Assembly: GCF_001574435.1 (NCBI RefSeq)
Contig: NZ_LOCN01000011.1
Span: 62,001-126,000, forward strand
Source: Moritella sp. JT01
Lineage (GTDB): Bacteria; Pseudomonadota; Gammaproteobacteria; Enterobacterales; Moritellaceae
DNA length: 64,000 bases
Direction of reading: 5' to 3'
Positions 16,364 to 26,265 of the stretch are shown in pieces. A model generated the notes under the pieces. The model saw only the letters and a list, made by a program, of their open reading frames with translations. It was not told where the DNA came from and ran no database searches. Numbering within the stretch: the stretch's first letter is position 1; every line of letters begins with the position of its first letter. The position numbers and the translations under genes were made by a program.

Positions 16364-19300
16364 TTAGTCAGGCGCATACCCTAAGTTAGGCCCTAACCAA
16401 CGTTCGGCTTCTTCAAGCGTCATGTTTTTACGTTCCGCATAATCTTTCACTTGGTCTTCTTGAATAGAGGCAACCGCAAAATAACGTGATTCAGGATGGG
16501 AGAATATCAACCCTGATACCGCGGCACCCGGCCACATAGCATAAGAAGAGGTTAGCTTCATACCAATACTGTCTGGATCTAGCAATTCCCAAATAGTACC
16601 TTTCTCAGTATGCTCAGGACATGCCGCATAACCCGGCGCTGGACGAATTCCTTGGTATTTCTCACGGATCAAATCATCGTTGTTCCACTCTTCGGTCGGC
16701 GTGAAGCCCCATTCTTCTTTACGCACTAGTTCATGTAAACGCTCGGCCATGGCTTCCGCCAAACGGTCACACACAGACTGGATAAGAATGGCGTTGTAAT
16801 CATCTTCAATACCTTTGAAGTAATTCGCTACGTCATCTTCACCAATACCACCAGTAACGGCAAATGCGCCAATATAATCAAACTTACCTGAATCTTTCGG
16901 CGCAACAAAATCAGCAAGGCTATGATTGTACTGTCCTGGTTTTTTCTTGGTTTGCTGACGTAAGTGCTCAAGTCGGGTTAATACCTGTGACCGCGTTTCA
17001 TCGGTATACACTTCGATGGTGTCGTCGTTCACTGTGTTTGCAGGGAATAAACCAATCACGCCATTTACAGATATTTTATAATCGTCAGGCACGCCTTCAA
17101 GCCCAGCGCCACCTTCTTCTAAACGGTCAAGCATGTCGTTTGCATCATTGAATAAGTTCGTCGCTTCTACACCAACAACTTCATCGGTGAGGATACGCGG
17201 GTATTTACCCGCCAAAGTCCAGGTCATGAAAAATGGTGTCCAATCGATGTATTTACGCAATTCCGCAATCGAGTAGCTAATGTATTTCTGCACACCTAAT
17301 GTTTTCGGTACTGGCGGCGTATAGTTAACCCAATCAATTGGCGCTTTATTGGCACGTGCGACGTCAAGTGTTACCGGTGCGCTGCGAGGTCGTTTACGGG
17401 CATGTTGCTCACGCGCCACCTCGTATTCTTTCGCCATTCTAGCGACAAGTTCAGGTTTCTTGGTTTCTGACAATAATGCAGCAACCACACCCACTGCACG
17501 TGATGCATTGGAAACATAGATAACCGGTTCGTCATAGTTTTGCTCAATCTTAACCGCGGTATGCGCTTTAGATGTCGTTGCACCACCAATCAGAATCGGC
17601 AGTTTAAAACCTTTACGCTGACATTCTTTCGCCACATGCACCATTTCATCGAGTGACGGGGTGATCAAACCGGATAGACCGATAATGTCACAGTTTTCTT
17701 CCACTGCTTTTTTGAGAATATCATCACAAGAGACCATCACGCCCATATCAACGATCTCATAGTTATTACACTGCAGCACTACACCGACGATATTCTTACC
17801 AATATCGTGGACATCACCTTTTACGGTGGCTAATAATATTCTACCGTTTGACGAACTTTTTTGTTTTGATGCTTCAATGTAAGGATTTAAGTAAGATACC
17901 GCGCGTTTCATTACCCGCGCAGATTTAACCACCTGGGGTAAGAACATTTTACCGGCACCAAATAAATCACCAACCGCATTCATGCCATCCATCAATGGAC
18001 CTTCAATCACTTCTAATGGCAAGGTTGCTTGTTGGCGTGCTTCTTCGGTATCTTCTTCGATAAATTCTGTAATACCTTTAATTAAGGCGTACTCTAAACG
18101 TTTATTCACCTCAAAGCTGCGCCACTCTTGGGTTTCAGCTTCGACTTCAACACCTGAATCGCGGTACTTCTCGGCAAGAACGAGCAACGCTTCCGTGGCA
18201 TTATCATTGCGATTAAGGATCACATCTTCCACACCATCCAACAGTTCTTTCGGCAGATCATCATAAATAGCCAACTGCCCCGCATTCACAATACCCATAT
18301 CCATGCCTTCACGGATACAGTAGTACAAGAACACGGCATGGATCGCTTCACGTAACGGATTGTTACCACGGAACGAGAAGGATACGTTAGAAACACCACC
18401 CGAGATCATGGCATGGGGCAATTCACGTTTAATGTCTTTCACTGCTTCAATGAAATCAACGGCATAATTATTATGCTCATCAATACCCGTCGCAACGGCA
18501 AAAATATTTGGATCGAAAATAATATCTTCAGGCGGGAAATTAATTTCATTCACTAGGATGTCGTAAGAACGCTTACAAATTTGAAATTTACGTTCTTGGG
18601 TATCCGCTTGGCCATCTTCATCGAAGGCCATAACAATCATAGCTGCACCGTAACGACGGATTAATTTAGCTTGATGGCGGAAGTTATCTTCACCCTCTTT
18701 AAGCGAGATTGAGTTAACAATCGCTTTGCCCTGTACGCATTTCAGGCCCGCTTCAAGAATTTCCCATTTCGACGAATCGATCATGATTGGCACTTTCGAA
18801 ATGTCGGGTTCTGACGCAACTAGATTTAAAAACCGCTGCATACAATGCAACGAATCCAGCATTCCTTCATCCATATTGATATCGATGATCTGCGCACCGG
18901 ATTCAACTTGCTGTTGGGCAACATGCAGGGCTTCGTCGTAGTTTTCTTCTTTAATCAGACGTTTGAACCGTGCCGAACCGGTAACGTTGGTACGTTCACC
19001 AACGTTAATAAACAAGCTGTCTTTATTTATCGTTAATGGCTCAAGTCCACTTAAACGACAGGCGATTTCGATTTCAGGTAATTGACGCGGTTTAACACCT
19101 TCAACGGCATCAGCCATAGCCTTAATATGTTCTGGCGTGGTACCACAACAACCACCAACCATATTTAAGAAACCGGCTTCAGCCCATTCCTTAATATGCA
19201 CAGCCATGTCTTCCGGGCTTAAATCATATTCACCGAACGCATTAGGTAAACCCGCATTTGGATGCGCAGTGACATAGCTTTCTGAGATACGTGACAGTTC

Positions 19301-20083
19301 ATCAACATATTGACGTAATTCATCAGGCCCTAATGCACAGTTAAGACCGAAGGTGATCGGCTCTGCATGGCGTAATGAATTATAAAATGCTTCAGTGGTT
19401 TGCCCTGTCAATGTACGACCTGAGGCATCGGTAATGGTACCTGAGATCATAATCGGTAATTCGTAACCGAGTTCTTCGTATACCGTCTTCACCGCAAATA
19501 CCGCCGCTTTGGCGTTCAAGGTATCAAAGATAGTTTCGATAAGAATAATATCTGAACCGCCTTCGATTAACGCTTTGGTTGATTCGATATAGGCTTCAAC
19601 CATAAGGTCAAATGAAGTATTACGGAAAGCGGGATCGTTTACGTCAGGAGAAATAGAACAAGTACGGTTGGTTGGTCCTAATACACCAGCAACAAAACGT
19701 GGGCGGTCAGGGTTTTCTGCGGTTTTTTCATCGGCAACTTGACGTGCAATGCGTGCAGCTTCGCGGTTAATCTCTGCCGATAATGATTCCATATCATAAT
19801 CAGCCATCGCGATAGTAGTCGCATTGAACGTATTGGTTTCAAGAATATCGGCACCCGCGTCGAGGTACTCTTTATGAATATCAGCAATGAGCTGTGGCTT
19901 ACTTAATACCAATAAATCATTGTTACCTTTAACATCGCAATGCCAGTCAGCAAAGCGTTCACCACGGTAATCAGCTTCTTCTAATTTATAGTCTTGGATC
20001 ATCGTACCCATGCCGCCATCGATAAGCATGATACGTTTTTTTAATTGCTGTTCCAGTTGCTGTTTATTTTTTATAGTAGCCAC
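16364..20083 (-). CDS. metH: Cobalamin-dependent methionine synthase
   Basis: MetH transfers a methyl group from methyltetrahydrofolate through cob(I)alamin to homocysteine. The 1239-residue protein has the four standard modules. First is the homocysteine domain (about 1-330), with zinc ligands in FGLNCALG and [11 protein letters not shown] (Cys312, Cys313). The folate domain follows (345-620, [13 protein letters not shown]). The B12 cap and Rossmann domain come next (645-890), with the lower axial ligand His759 in [12 protein letters not shown]. Last is the SAM-dependent reactivation domain (900-1239, [16 protein letters not shown]). The start codon is GTG at 20083, with GAGG 6 nt upstream. 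metA lies 95 bp upstream on the same strand, so the two may share a transcript. The protein depends on cobalamin from synthesis or uptake elsewhere. Confidence 0.97.
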   Translation of the reverse strand: MATIKNKQQLEQQLKKRIMLIDGGMGTMIQDYKLEEADYRGERFADWHCDVKGNNDLLVLSKPQLIADIHKEYLDAGADILETNTFNATTIAMADYDMESLSAEINREAARIARQVADEKTAENPDRPRFVAGVLGPTNRTCSISPDVNDPAFRNTSFDLMVEAYIESTKALIEGGSDIILIETIFDTLNAKAAVFAVKTVYEELGYELPIMISGTITDASGRTLTGQTTEAFYNSLRHAEPITFGLNCALGPDELRQYVDELSRISESYVTAHPNAGLPNAFGEYDLSPEDMAVHIKEWAEAGFLNMVGGCCGTTPEHIKAMADAVEGVKPRQLPEIEIACRLSGLEPLTINKDSLFINVGERTNVTGSARFKRLIKEENYDEALHVAQQQVESGAQIIDINMDEGMLDSLHCMQRFLNLVASEPDISKVPIMIDSSKWEILEAGLKCVQGKAIVNSISLKEGEDNFRHQAKLIRRYGAAMIVMAFDEDGQADTQERKFQICKRSYDILVNEINFPPEDIIFDPNIFAVATGIDEHNNYAVDFIEAVKDIKRELPHAMISGGVSNVSFSFRGNNPLREAIHAVFLYYCIREGMDMGIVNAGQLAIYDDLPKELLDGVEDVILNRNDNATEALLVLAEKYRDSGVEVEAETQEWRSFEVNKRLEYALIKGITEFIEEDTEEARQQATLPLEVIEGPLMDGMNAVGDLFGAGKMFLPQVVKSARVMKRAVSYLNPYIEASKQKSSSNGRILLATVKGDVHDIGKNIVGVVLQCNNYEIVDMGVMVSCDDILKKAVEENCDIIGLSGLITPSLDEMVHVAKECQRKGFKLPILIGGATTSKAHTAVKIEQNYDEPVIYVSNASRAVGVVAALLSETKKPELVARMAKEYEVAREQHARKRPRSAPVTLDVARANKAPIDWVNYTPPVPKTLGVQKYISYSIAELRKYIDWTPFFMTWTLAGKYPRILTDEVVGVEATNLFNDANDMLDRLEEGGAGLEGVPDDYKISVNGVIGLFPANTVNDDTIEVYTDETRSQVLTRLEHLRQQTKKKPGQYNHSLADFVAPKDSGKFDYIGAFAVTGGIGEDDVANYFKGIEDDYNAILIQSVCDRLAEAMAERLHELVRKEEWGFTPTEEWNNDDLIREKYQGIRPAPGYAACPEHTEKGTIWELLDPDSIGMKLTSSYAMWPGAAVSGLIFSHPESRYFAVASIQEDQVKDYAERKNMTLEEAERWLGPNLGYAPD

Positions 20084-20107
20084 AAGATCCCTCGTTTAAT
20101 TTACTGC

Positions 20108-20164
20108 AGACTCAATCCTGAGTCTTATTATTTTGATACGTATCTACACGTGTTAGCTACGTCT
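20108..20164. promoter_or_regulatory. Palindrome cluster between metA and metH
   Basis: The short metA-metH gap holds AGACTCA-atcc-TGAGTCT (20108-20125), GATACGTATC (20135-20144) and ACACGTGT (20146-20153). It ends with CTACGTCT (20157-20164). ATACGTAT, ACACGTGT and CTACGTCT each match the MetJ octamer AGACGTCT at 6 of 8 positions but are spaced 10-11 bp, not 8. This may be a weak MetJ or another regulator site for metH; uncertain. Confidence 0.3.
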
Positions 20165-20178
20165 ATAGATCATTGCAT

Positions 20179-21090
20179 TTATAGATCGTTTAAGTCATAT
20201 GGCGTTTGTTGATAAACATAATAGTTTAACCAATTGCTATAAAGCAGATTACCATGACTTCGCCAAGTAACACGAGGGGCATTTTCAGCATCATTACCTT
20301 TATAATAATTAGCTGGTACTTCAGCCTTAACACCATCAGCGATATCACGCATATATTCTTGGTGTAAAGTATCTGCACTGTACTCCGGATGACCGGTAAC
20401 AAATACCTGACGGAAGTCCTTAGAGGCGGCTAAATACACCCCCGTTTCATCATTGGCGGCTAAAATATTTAGCTCTGTACCAGCAAAAATTTCTTCAGAG
20501 AAATTTGCATAACGCGACATCGGCACGGAAAATTCATCATCAAATCCGCGTACTAATGGGTTATGACGGTGGAACGTTTGCTGTGGATAGACACCGGAAA
20601 ATTTCTTCTCATGGACTTTTTTATCAATGCCATGCAAGACTTTTAATGCCGCTTGTGCAGCCCAGCATAAGAACAGAGTGGATACCACGTGGGTTTTAGA
20701 CCAGTTAATAATCTCTTCGATTTGTGGCCAATACACCACTTCATCATGACCGACTAAACCTAATGGTGCACCCGTGATGATCAAACCATCGTAATTATTA
20801 TGACGAATACGTTCAAAGTCGTGATAGAACTCATCAATATGTTCTTGGGGGGTATTTTTAGAGGCACGATAATCAATCCGCAATAACTCTACATTTACTT
20901 GCAGTGGCGTATTTGATAATAGCCGTAAAATTTGATTTTCAGTCTCAATTTTCTTCGGCATAAGGTTAAGAACAACAACCTGCAGTGGTCTAATTTCTTG
21001 CTTGGTTGCGCGTGACTCTAGCATCACAAAAATATTTTCATTACCTAATATTTCTGCAGCCGGTAGCCCGTCTTTAATTCTAATTGGCAT
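20179..21090 (-). CDS. metA: Homoserine O-succinyltransferase
   Basis: MetA activates homoserine with an acyl-CoA, the first step of methionine synthesis. From ATG 21090 ([11 protein letters not shown]) the protein has 303 residues. The nucleophile is Cys142 in [12 protein letters not shown], and the His/Glu pair is in [10 protein letters not shown] (His234, Glu236). Position 111 is Gly (GAPLG), as in succinyl-CoA-using E. coli MetA rather than the Glu of acetyl-CoA users such as Bacillus cereus. The C-terminus [25 protein letters not shown] is family-typical. AAGGA lies 8 nt before ATG 21090; an ATG at 21114 is rejected because it lacks homology. A MetJ-type operator sits 26 nt upstream. Confidence 0.95.
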   Translation of the reverse strand: MPIRIKDGLPAAEILGNENIFVMLESRATKQEIRPLQVVVLNLMPKKIETENQILRLLSNTPLQVNVELLRIDYRASKNTPQEHIDEFYHDFERIRHNNYDGLIITGAPLGLVGHDEVVYWPQIEEIINWSKTHVVSTLFLCWAAQAALKVLHGIDKKVHEKKFSGVYPQQTFHRHNPLVRGFDDEFSVPMSRYANFSEEIFAGTELNILAANDETGVYLAASKDFRQVFVTGHPEYSADTLHQEYMRDIADGVKAEVPANYYKGNDAENAPRVTWRSHGNLLYSNWLNYYVYQQTPYDLNDL

Positions 21091-21115
21091 TATTCCCATC
21101 CTTAAGTAATACATT

Positions 21116-21131
21116 AGCCGTCCAGAAGTCT
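21116..21131 (-). promoter_or_regulatory. MetJ operator (two met boxes) upstream of metA
   Basis: On the minus strand AGACTTCT and GGACGGCT are adjacent 8-mers matching the MetJ consensus AGACGTCT at 7 and 6 of 8 positions. Tandem octamers are how the MetJ-SAM repressor binds. The position, 26 nt before the metA ATG, fits methionine repression. Confidence 0.6.
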
Positions 21132-21423
21132 ACCTTAATTATCTAGCCTTTGTAAGTGTTCAAACTCATTTAATCTCATATAAAACTATTTACAACGTTT
21201 TCCTCACGCACTTCCTGACCTCAGGGTTAATTTATATTGACCCTATCTTCCTATTCAGTTTCTGTTGAAAAAAATAGTGTTTATGTATAGTATCGCCTGC
21301 TTGCAGGGAGCGAGGCGTATTTTAAATGGATTGATGCCCAAGTTACTTCAAGATTCTATGTCAGCATCTTAAAGTAGATTGCGTATATAACTTACCTACT
21401 CTTAATTTAAAGGTTTGCAAACA
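21132..21423 (+). promoter_or_regulatory. metA/TRIC intergenic region with promoter at 21265-21293
   Basis: TTGAAA (21265-21270), 17 bp and TAGTAT (21288-21293) make a good plus-strand promoter, with a start near 21300 and a leader of about 124 nt. Upstream, AGGGTTAAT-ttat-ATTGACCCT (21223-21244) is a 9-bp hairpin with one G-T pair. The leader contains TGATGC (21332-21337) and a later GCATCT enclosing CAAGTTACTTCAAGATTC, which looks like part of a dispersed repeat. The metA promoter must lie in this interval too, but I could not place it. Confidence 0.5.
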
Positions 21424-22041
21424 ATGCTCACTTATATCTATTTAATTGCGATCACTGCCGAAGCTATGTCGGGTGCATTGATGGCGGGTCGCCGTAATAT
21501 GGACATCTTCGGTGTAGCTGTTATCGCATTTGTTACCGCGCTTGGTGGTGGAACAGTGCGTGATCTATTATTAGGTAATTTCCCAATCTCTTGGACCCAA
21601 CATCCCCACTATGTCTATATCACCATATGTGCAGGTTTGTTTACTATTCTGATCGCTAAGCACATGAATCATTTACGCCGTTTATTCTTGGTGCTAGATG
21701 CGCTTGGCTTAATTGCATTTACCATCATTGGTTGTAATGTAGCGATGACACTCGGTTACCACCCAACCGTGATTATTATGGCAGGTATGATAACGGGCAT
21801 TTGTGGCGGGGTAATACGTGATCTACTCTGCAATCGTACCCCGGTGGTATTCTGTAAAGAGATCTACGCGGGTATTTCATTATTAGTCGCGGTACTTTAT
21901 CTGGGCTTGGAAACGCTGGGGATTGACCACAATATCAATCTTATTGTGGCCTTCTGTGTTGGTGTTTCACTGCGCCTGTGTGCTATTTATTGGAAATGGT
22001 CATTACCAACATTTAACTACACCTCGGAAGAATGGGATTAA
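21424..22041 (+). CDS. UPF0126/TRIC-family membrane protein
   Basis: A 205-residue inner-membrane protein with about seven hydrophobic helices. It has the two family repeats, marked by GGGTVRDLLLG and CGGVIRDLLCN (residues about 40-50 and 124-134). The family (YadS/YicG, PF03458) is related to trimeric intracellular cation channels, and some members transport glycine; the substrate here is unknown. ATG 21424 is preferred over the in-frame TTG 21415 because AAAGG (21409-21413) is 10 nt upstream of the ATG but only 1 nt from the TTG. Its stop codon overlaps the convergent yacL stop by a few bases. Confidence 0.9.
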   Translation: MLTYIYLIAITAEAMSGALMAGRRNMDIFGVAVIAFVTALGGGTVRDLLLGNFPISWTQHPHYVYITICAGLFTILIAKHMNHLRRLFLVLDALGLIAFTIIGCNVAMTLGYHPTVIIMAGMITGICGGVIRDLLCNRTPVVFCKEIYAGISLLVAVLYLGLETLGIDHNINLIVAFCVGVSLRLCAIYWKWSLPTFNYTSEEWD

Positions 22042-22409
22042 CGCTGACTAAAAAATGCTAACCAGGCTTGGAGTATGATCTCAAAATCTTCCAAGCCACA
22101 AACGGCAACGGTTTCCGCATCATAAAAATTCATATCGTCATCTAACTCTTCACCAAAATCAATCAACTCTGAATTCGCACAGGCACACACATCTTCCTGT
22201 GTCAGGGTTAATGTCATTTCATCACCAATTAAACGATATTCTTGTTTTTTACGTGCTTTTAATAAGTCGATCTCTGCTTGAATCAATGCGATGGTGGCTT
22301 TATCCGTGCCTAAAGTGCCTTGGATCCAATTACCTAGCGCTGTCTGTTCCATTGATATTATCACGCGGTAGGTATCAGTAAGGGTATCTTTTCGAAATTC
22401 AAAATCCAC
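22038..22409 (-). CDS. yacL: UPF0231 family protein YacL
   Basis: A 123-residue acidic cytoplasmic protein of unknown function. It matches E. coli YacL in order of motifs: MDFEF at the start, a central helix (ALIQAEIDLLKARKKQEYRL), LTLTQEDVCACANSE, then an acidic GEELDDDMNFYDAE and CGLEDFEIILQAWLAF. In E. coli yacL lies next to acnB; here a MORN-like gene separates them on the same strand. The 3' end overlaps that of the convergent TRIC-type gene by 4 bp, with no terminator between them. Confidence 0.87.
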   Translation of the reverse strand: MDFEFRKDTLTDTYRVIISMEQTALGNWIQGTLGTDKATIALIQAEIDLLKARKKQEYRLIGDEMTLTLTQEDVCACANSELIDFGEELDDDMNFYDAETVAVCGLEDFEIILQAWLAFFSQR

Positions 22410-22577
22410 TAATGGCTCACTTTATCAAATTATATTTTAAAATATTGAACGAGCATTATAACAAGTTATCCACCACCATAATATCAAGATATTATTCCGG
22501 TTTGAAAACAACACCGACACTTACCCATTAAAGAGAAGCGCCTGTGTTCTACATTAAAATTATTTCAATAATGTGTA

Positions 22578-23186
22578 TTAGTTAAACCACTCTGTACGAG
22601 CGACGAGATTGCCATTTTTGTAAGTGGTAGAGAGATATTTATGACCGGTTTCAGACCATTCAGTTAAGTCGCCCACTTTTTTACCCTCTTTAAAATTCGC
22701 GGCATATGATTTTTGTCCATTATCATACCACATCGTTGATTGACCATTGCGGACGTCATTGGTGAATGCTGTCTTTTCAGAGACTTGTCCATTGCTGTAC
22801 CATTCAGTTAGATTACCGTCTACAGAGCCTTCTTTGTATGTAACTTCACTCGATTTTTGACCATTAGGGTACCAAGTAGTCACTTGGCCAGCTTTAACAC
22901 CATCGGCATAATTAACGACCTTTTCTTTTTGACCGCTAGGATACCAACGTGTAGAGACTCCGACGGGCTGACCCTTAGTAAATTTAACCGTTAATTTATT
23001 CTGTCCATTTGAATATTTAGATAAGAAAGTTCCAGTATATGCATCTGTGTGATTAACCTGGTAAACAACACCATTTCTAAATTGTAAGTAATCAACCGTT
23101 TTGTCCTTTTCTACCGTAGAGGCATACGCAATAGAAGTAAAAGAAGAAGCAACAAGTAATACAGCAATTGAAAGATTATTTTTCAT
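22578..23186 (-). CDS. Exported MORN/YwqK-like repeat protein
   Basis: From ATG 23186 (MKNNLSIAVLLVASSFTSIAYA) this is a 202-residue secreted or periplasmic protein. After the signal peptide, residues 50-200 are about six tandem repeats of roughly 23 residues. The core is W-Y-x-N-G-Q-K followed by a short beta strand and KxG (WYPSGQKEK, WYPNGQKSS, WYSNGQVSE, WYDNGQKSY, WSETGHKYL). Such MORN-related repeats occur in YwqK-type proteins, some annotated as antitoxins. The export signal argues against a cytoplasmic antitoxin role here, and no toxin gene is adjacent. It sits between acnB and yacL, which are neighbours in E. coli, and so looks like a local insertion. Function unknown. Confidence 0.75.
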   Translation of the reverse strand: MKNNLSIAVLLVASSFTSIAYASTVEKDKTVDYLQFRNGVVYQVNHTDAYTGTFLSKYSNGQNKLTVKFTKGQPVGVSTRWYPSGQKEKVVNYADGVKAGQVTTWYPNGQKSSEVTYKEGSVDGNLTEWYSNGQVSEKTAFTNDVRNGQSTMWYDNGQKSYAANFKEGKKVGDLTEWSETGHKYLSTTYKNGNLVARTEWFN

Positions 23187-23364
23187 ATGAAACCTCATTA
23201 TTTTTCAAAATAAATATGACTGTAAGACGGTATATAGACGATTGAGTTCCAACTTAATAACTATCTTTACAATACTATGAATATATTTACATTGCTTTAA
23301 TGTTCAACGAGTAAAGGGGATATAGGCGTTAACAGAATGGGGGATAAGTGAAGGACTAAACAAG

Positions 23365-23400
23365 AACAAGAACAAACACAAGTAAATGTTTGCTCTTGTT
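23365..23400 (-). terminator. Hairpin downstream of acnB, possible terminator
   Basis: AACAAGAACAAAC (23365-23377) pairs with GTTTGCTCTTGTT (23388-23400) with one mismatch around a 10-nt loop. On the minus strand it lies just after the acnB stop. The 3' arm is T-rich, but there is no clean T-run, so termination is only likely. Confidence 0.45.
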
Positions 23401-23408
23401 TATGAAGG

Positions 23409-25988
23409 TTAAACTGCTTCTTGTACGATAACTTCGTTCGCTTTCTCAATGTAAGACGCGATTTGATCGAAGTTTAAGTAACGGTAGGTATCCGCCGCCG
23501 TTGCATCAATCTCAGACGCGAGTTCCATGTACTCAGCAACCGTAGGGATCTTACCTTTAATCGCCGCTACTGCAGCAACTTCAGCAGAACTGAGGTAAAC
23601 GTTAGCACCATTACCTAAACGGTTCGGGAAATTACGCGTTGAAGTAGAAACAACAGTGGTATTATCACCAACACGTGCTTGGTTACCCATACACAGTGAA
23701 CAACCTGGCATTTCGGTACGAGCCCCCGCTTTGCCGAAGATTGAATAATAACCCTCGTCACTTAATTGTGCAGCGTCCATACGCGTTGGTGGTACTACCC
23801 ACATACGTGTTGGTAGCGTACCATTGAATTTCTCAAGTAGTTTACCCGCTGCACGGAAGTGACCGATATTAGTCATACATGAACCAACGAATACTTCGTC
23901 AATTTTAACACCCGCAACATCAGATAATAGTTTCACATCATCAGGATCGTTTGGACAAGCTAGGATAGGTTCTTTCACGTCAGCTAAATCGATTTCGATA
24001 ATTTCAGCGTATTCTGCATCCGCGTCAGCTTCAAGTAATTGTGGATCTGCAATCCACGCTTTCATTTCAGCAACACGACGAGCAATCGTCTTCGAATCGC
24101 CATAACCTTCAGCAATCATCCAGTTTAACATCACGATGTTAGACTCTAGATATTCAATGATTGGGGCTTCGTTAAGCTTGATTGAACAACCTGCCGCAGA
24201 ACGTTCTGCTGATGCATCAGATAATTCGAATGCTTGCTCAACTTTAAGATCTGGTAGGCCTTCAATTTCCAGTACACGACCAGAGAATGCATTGATTTTA
24301 CCTGCTTTCTCAACAGTCAGTAGACCTTTTTTAATCGCATAGTAAGGAATAGCATTAACGAGGTCACGTAGTGTGATACCCGGTTGTAATTCACCTTTAA
24401 AGCGAATCAGGATAGATTCTGGCATATCCAGTGGCATAACACCGGTTGCTGCTGCGAATGCAACTAAACCAGAACCCGCAGGGAAAGAAATACCTAATGG
24501 GAAACGGGTATGTGAATCACCACCAGTACCGACTGTATCTGGTAATAACATACGGTTTAACCAAGAGTGAATAACACCATCACCTGGACGTAAAGAAACA
24601 CCCGCACGGTTACGGATAAAATCAGGTAGTGTGTGGTGAGTTTCAACATCCACTGGTTTTGGATAAGCCGCAGTATGGCAGAAAGACTGCATCACTAAGT
24701 CAGCAGAGAAACCAAGACAAGCTAAATCTTTCAGCTCATCACGTGTCATTGGGCCCGTGGTATCTTGAGAACCAACAGTGGTCATTTTTGGTTCGCAATA
24801 TTGGTTAGGACGAACGCCTGCTACACCACATGCTTTACCAACCATCTTCTGCGCTAAGGTATAACCTTTGCTTGAAGCAGCAACATCTGCAGGTAGACGG
24901 AATACCGTTGAATCTTCAAGACCTAATGCTGTACGCGCACGCGTCGTTAAACCACGACCGATAATAAGTGGGATACGACCACCAGCACGCACTTCATCAA
25001 GAATCACATCAGTTTTTATCTTGAACTCAGTGATCACTGCACCAGTTTCGTGAGTTTTAACAACACCTTCATATGGGAAGATATCGATAACGTCGCCAGT
25101 GCTTAAGCTAGTTACATCAAATTCGAGTGGTAGTGCACCTGAATCTTCCATTGTATTGAAGAAAATAGGGGCGATTTTAGAACCAATACAAATACCACCA
25201 CCACGTTTGTTCGGTACGAATGGGATATCATCACCCATGCACCATAACACAGAGTTAGTTGCTGATTTACGCGAAGAACCCGTACCAACAACATCACCAA
25301 CGTAAGCAACTTGATGACCTTTTTGTTTTAAATCTTCAATCGTTTGTAGTGGGTTTGCAGAAACACCTTCACGCTCATTTTTAAGCATTGCAAGTGCATG
25401 CAGTGGAATATCTGGACGAGACCATGCATCGGGTGCAGGAGATAAATCATCGGTATTGGTTTCGCCAGGTACTTTAAATACAGTAACAGTCAGTTTCTCA
25501 GCAACTTCTGGTTTGCTTAAGAACCATTCTGCATCTGCCCAAGACTGCAATACTTGTTGTGCGAATTTATTACCCGCTTTTGCTTTTTCTTCAACAGTAT
25601 AGAAAGCATCGAACATTAATAATGTGTGAGATAAGGCTTTTGCAGCAATTGGAGCAAGTGCATCAACATCCAGTAATTCAACCAATGTTTCGATGTTGTA
25701 ACCACCTTGCATCGTGCCAAGTAGTTCAGTAGCACGTTCTGCAGATAAGATAGGTGATGTCGCTTCGCCTTTAACAATCGCAGTTAAAAAGCCTGCTTTT
25801 ACATAAGCAGCTTCATCCACACCTGGTGGCACGCGATTAGTTAAAAGATCTAAAATAACTTCTTCTTCGCCAGCAATTGGGCTTTTCACCAATTCAACTA
25901 GACCTGCAACTTGTTCAGCATCAAGAGGTTTAGGTACAACCCCATCAGCGGCACGTTCTTCGACATGTTTACGATAAGCTTCTAACAC
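23409..25988 (-). CDS. acnB: Bifunctional aconitate hydratase 2 / 2-methylisocitrate dehydratase
   Basis: AcnB interconverts citrate and isocitrate in the TCA cycle and can dehydrate 2-methylcitrate products. The 859-residue protein has the AcnB order: an N-terminal HEAT-like domain (about 1-160), a swivel domain ([32 protein letters not shown]), then the Fe-S core. The 4Fe-4S ligands are Cys704 ([11 protein letters not shown]), Cys763 and Cys766 ([10 protein letters not shown]). It is near-identical in layout to the 865-residue E. coli protein. The start codon is GTG (25988), with GAGG 8 nt upstream. Two 11-bp direct repeats 75-106 bp upstream may be regulator sites. Confidence 0.97.
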   Translation of the reverse strand: MLEAYRKHVEERAADGVVPKPLDAEQVAGLVELVKSPIAGEEEVILDLLTNRVPPGVDEAAYVKAGFLTAIVKGEATSPILSAERATELLGTMQGGYNIETLVELLDVDALAPIAAKALSHTLLMFDAFYTVEEKAKAGNKFAQQVLQSWADAEWFLSKPEVAEKLTVTVFKVPGETNTDDLSPAPDAWSRPDIPLHALAMLKNEREGVSANPLQTIEDLKQKGHQVAYVGDVVGTGSSRKSATNSVLWCMGDDIPFVPNKRGGGICIGSKIAPIFFNTMEDSGALPLEFDVTSLSTGDVIDIFPYEGVVKTHETGAVITEFKIKTDVILDEVRAGGRIPLIIGRGLTTRARTALGLEDSTVFRLPADVAASSKGYTLAQKMVGKACGVAGVRPNQYCEPKMTTVGSQDTTGPMTRDELKDLACLGFSADLVMQSFCHTAAYPKPVDVETHHTLPDFIRNRAGVSLRPGDGVIHSWLNRMLLPDTVGTGGDSHTRFPLGISFPAGSGLVAFAAATGVMPLDMPESILIRFKGELQPGITLRDLVNAIPYYAIKKGLLTVEKAGKINAFSGRVLEIEGLPDLKVEQAFELSDASAERSAAGCSIKLNEAPIIEYLESNIVMLNWMIAEGYGDSKTIARRVAEMKAWIADPQLLEADADAEYAEIIEIDLADVKEPILACPNDPDDVKLLSDVAGVKIDEVFVGSCMTNIGHFRAAGKLLEKFNGTLPTRMWVVPPTRMDAAQLSDEGYYSIFGKAGARTEMPGCSLCMGNQARVGDNTTVVSTSTRNFPNRLGNGANVYLSSAEVAAVAAIKGKIPTVAEYMELASEIDATAADTYRYLNFDQIASYIEKANEVIVQEAV

Positions 25989-26062
25989 GACTCATTCCTC
26001 TTAGTTTATGCCACCCATGGTGGACATCCTTGTTATATGTAACCCTAACCTACTCATTTGTT

Positions 26063-26094
26063 ATGTGAATTCAACGGTTATTGATGTGAATTCA
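26063..26094. repeat. Paired 11-bp direct repeats upstream of acnB
   Basis: ATGTGAATTCA occurs at 26063-26073 and again at 26084-26094. The copies are exactly 21 bp apart, two helical turns, and each contains the palindrome TGAATTCA. The position 75-106 bp upstream of acnB suggests a dimeric activator site. Nothing else was recognised in 25989-26265 except AT-rich sequence. Confidence 0.5.
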
Positions 26095-26265
26095 GCAATA
26101 TAAAAGTTAAGGCCTCTTGCAGAGTGTTCACAAATATAACATTTTTAACCTAAAATTAAAATTAAAGCAGCAAGTGCAGAAGGCTTTTTACATCAATACT
26201 CAACATTCATCAAACTTATGATGTAAAAAGAAGAGTTAATTCATATGAATAGTTCTAACGCGTAT

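Noticed and set aside
26041-26110. CRP site upstream of acnB
   Set aside because: TGTGAATTCA lacks the 6-bp spacing and the TCACA half of the CRP consensus.
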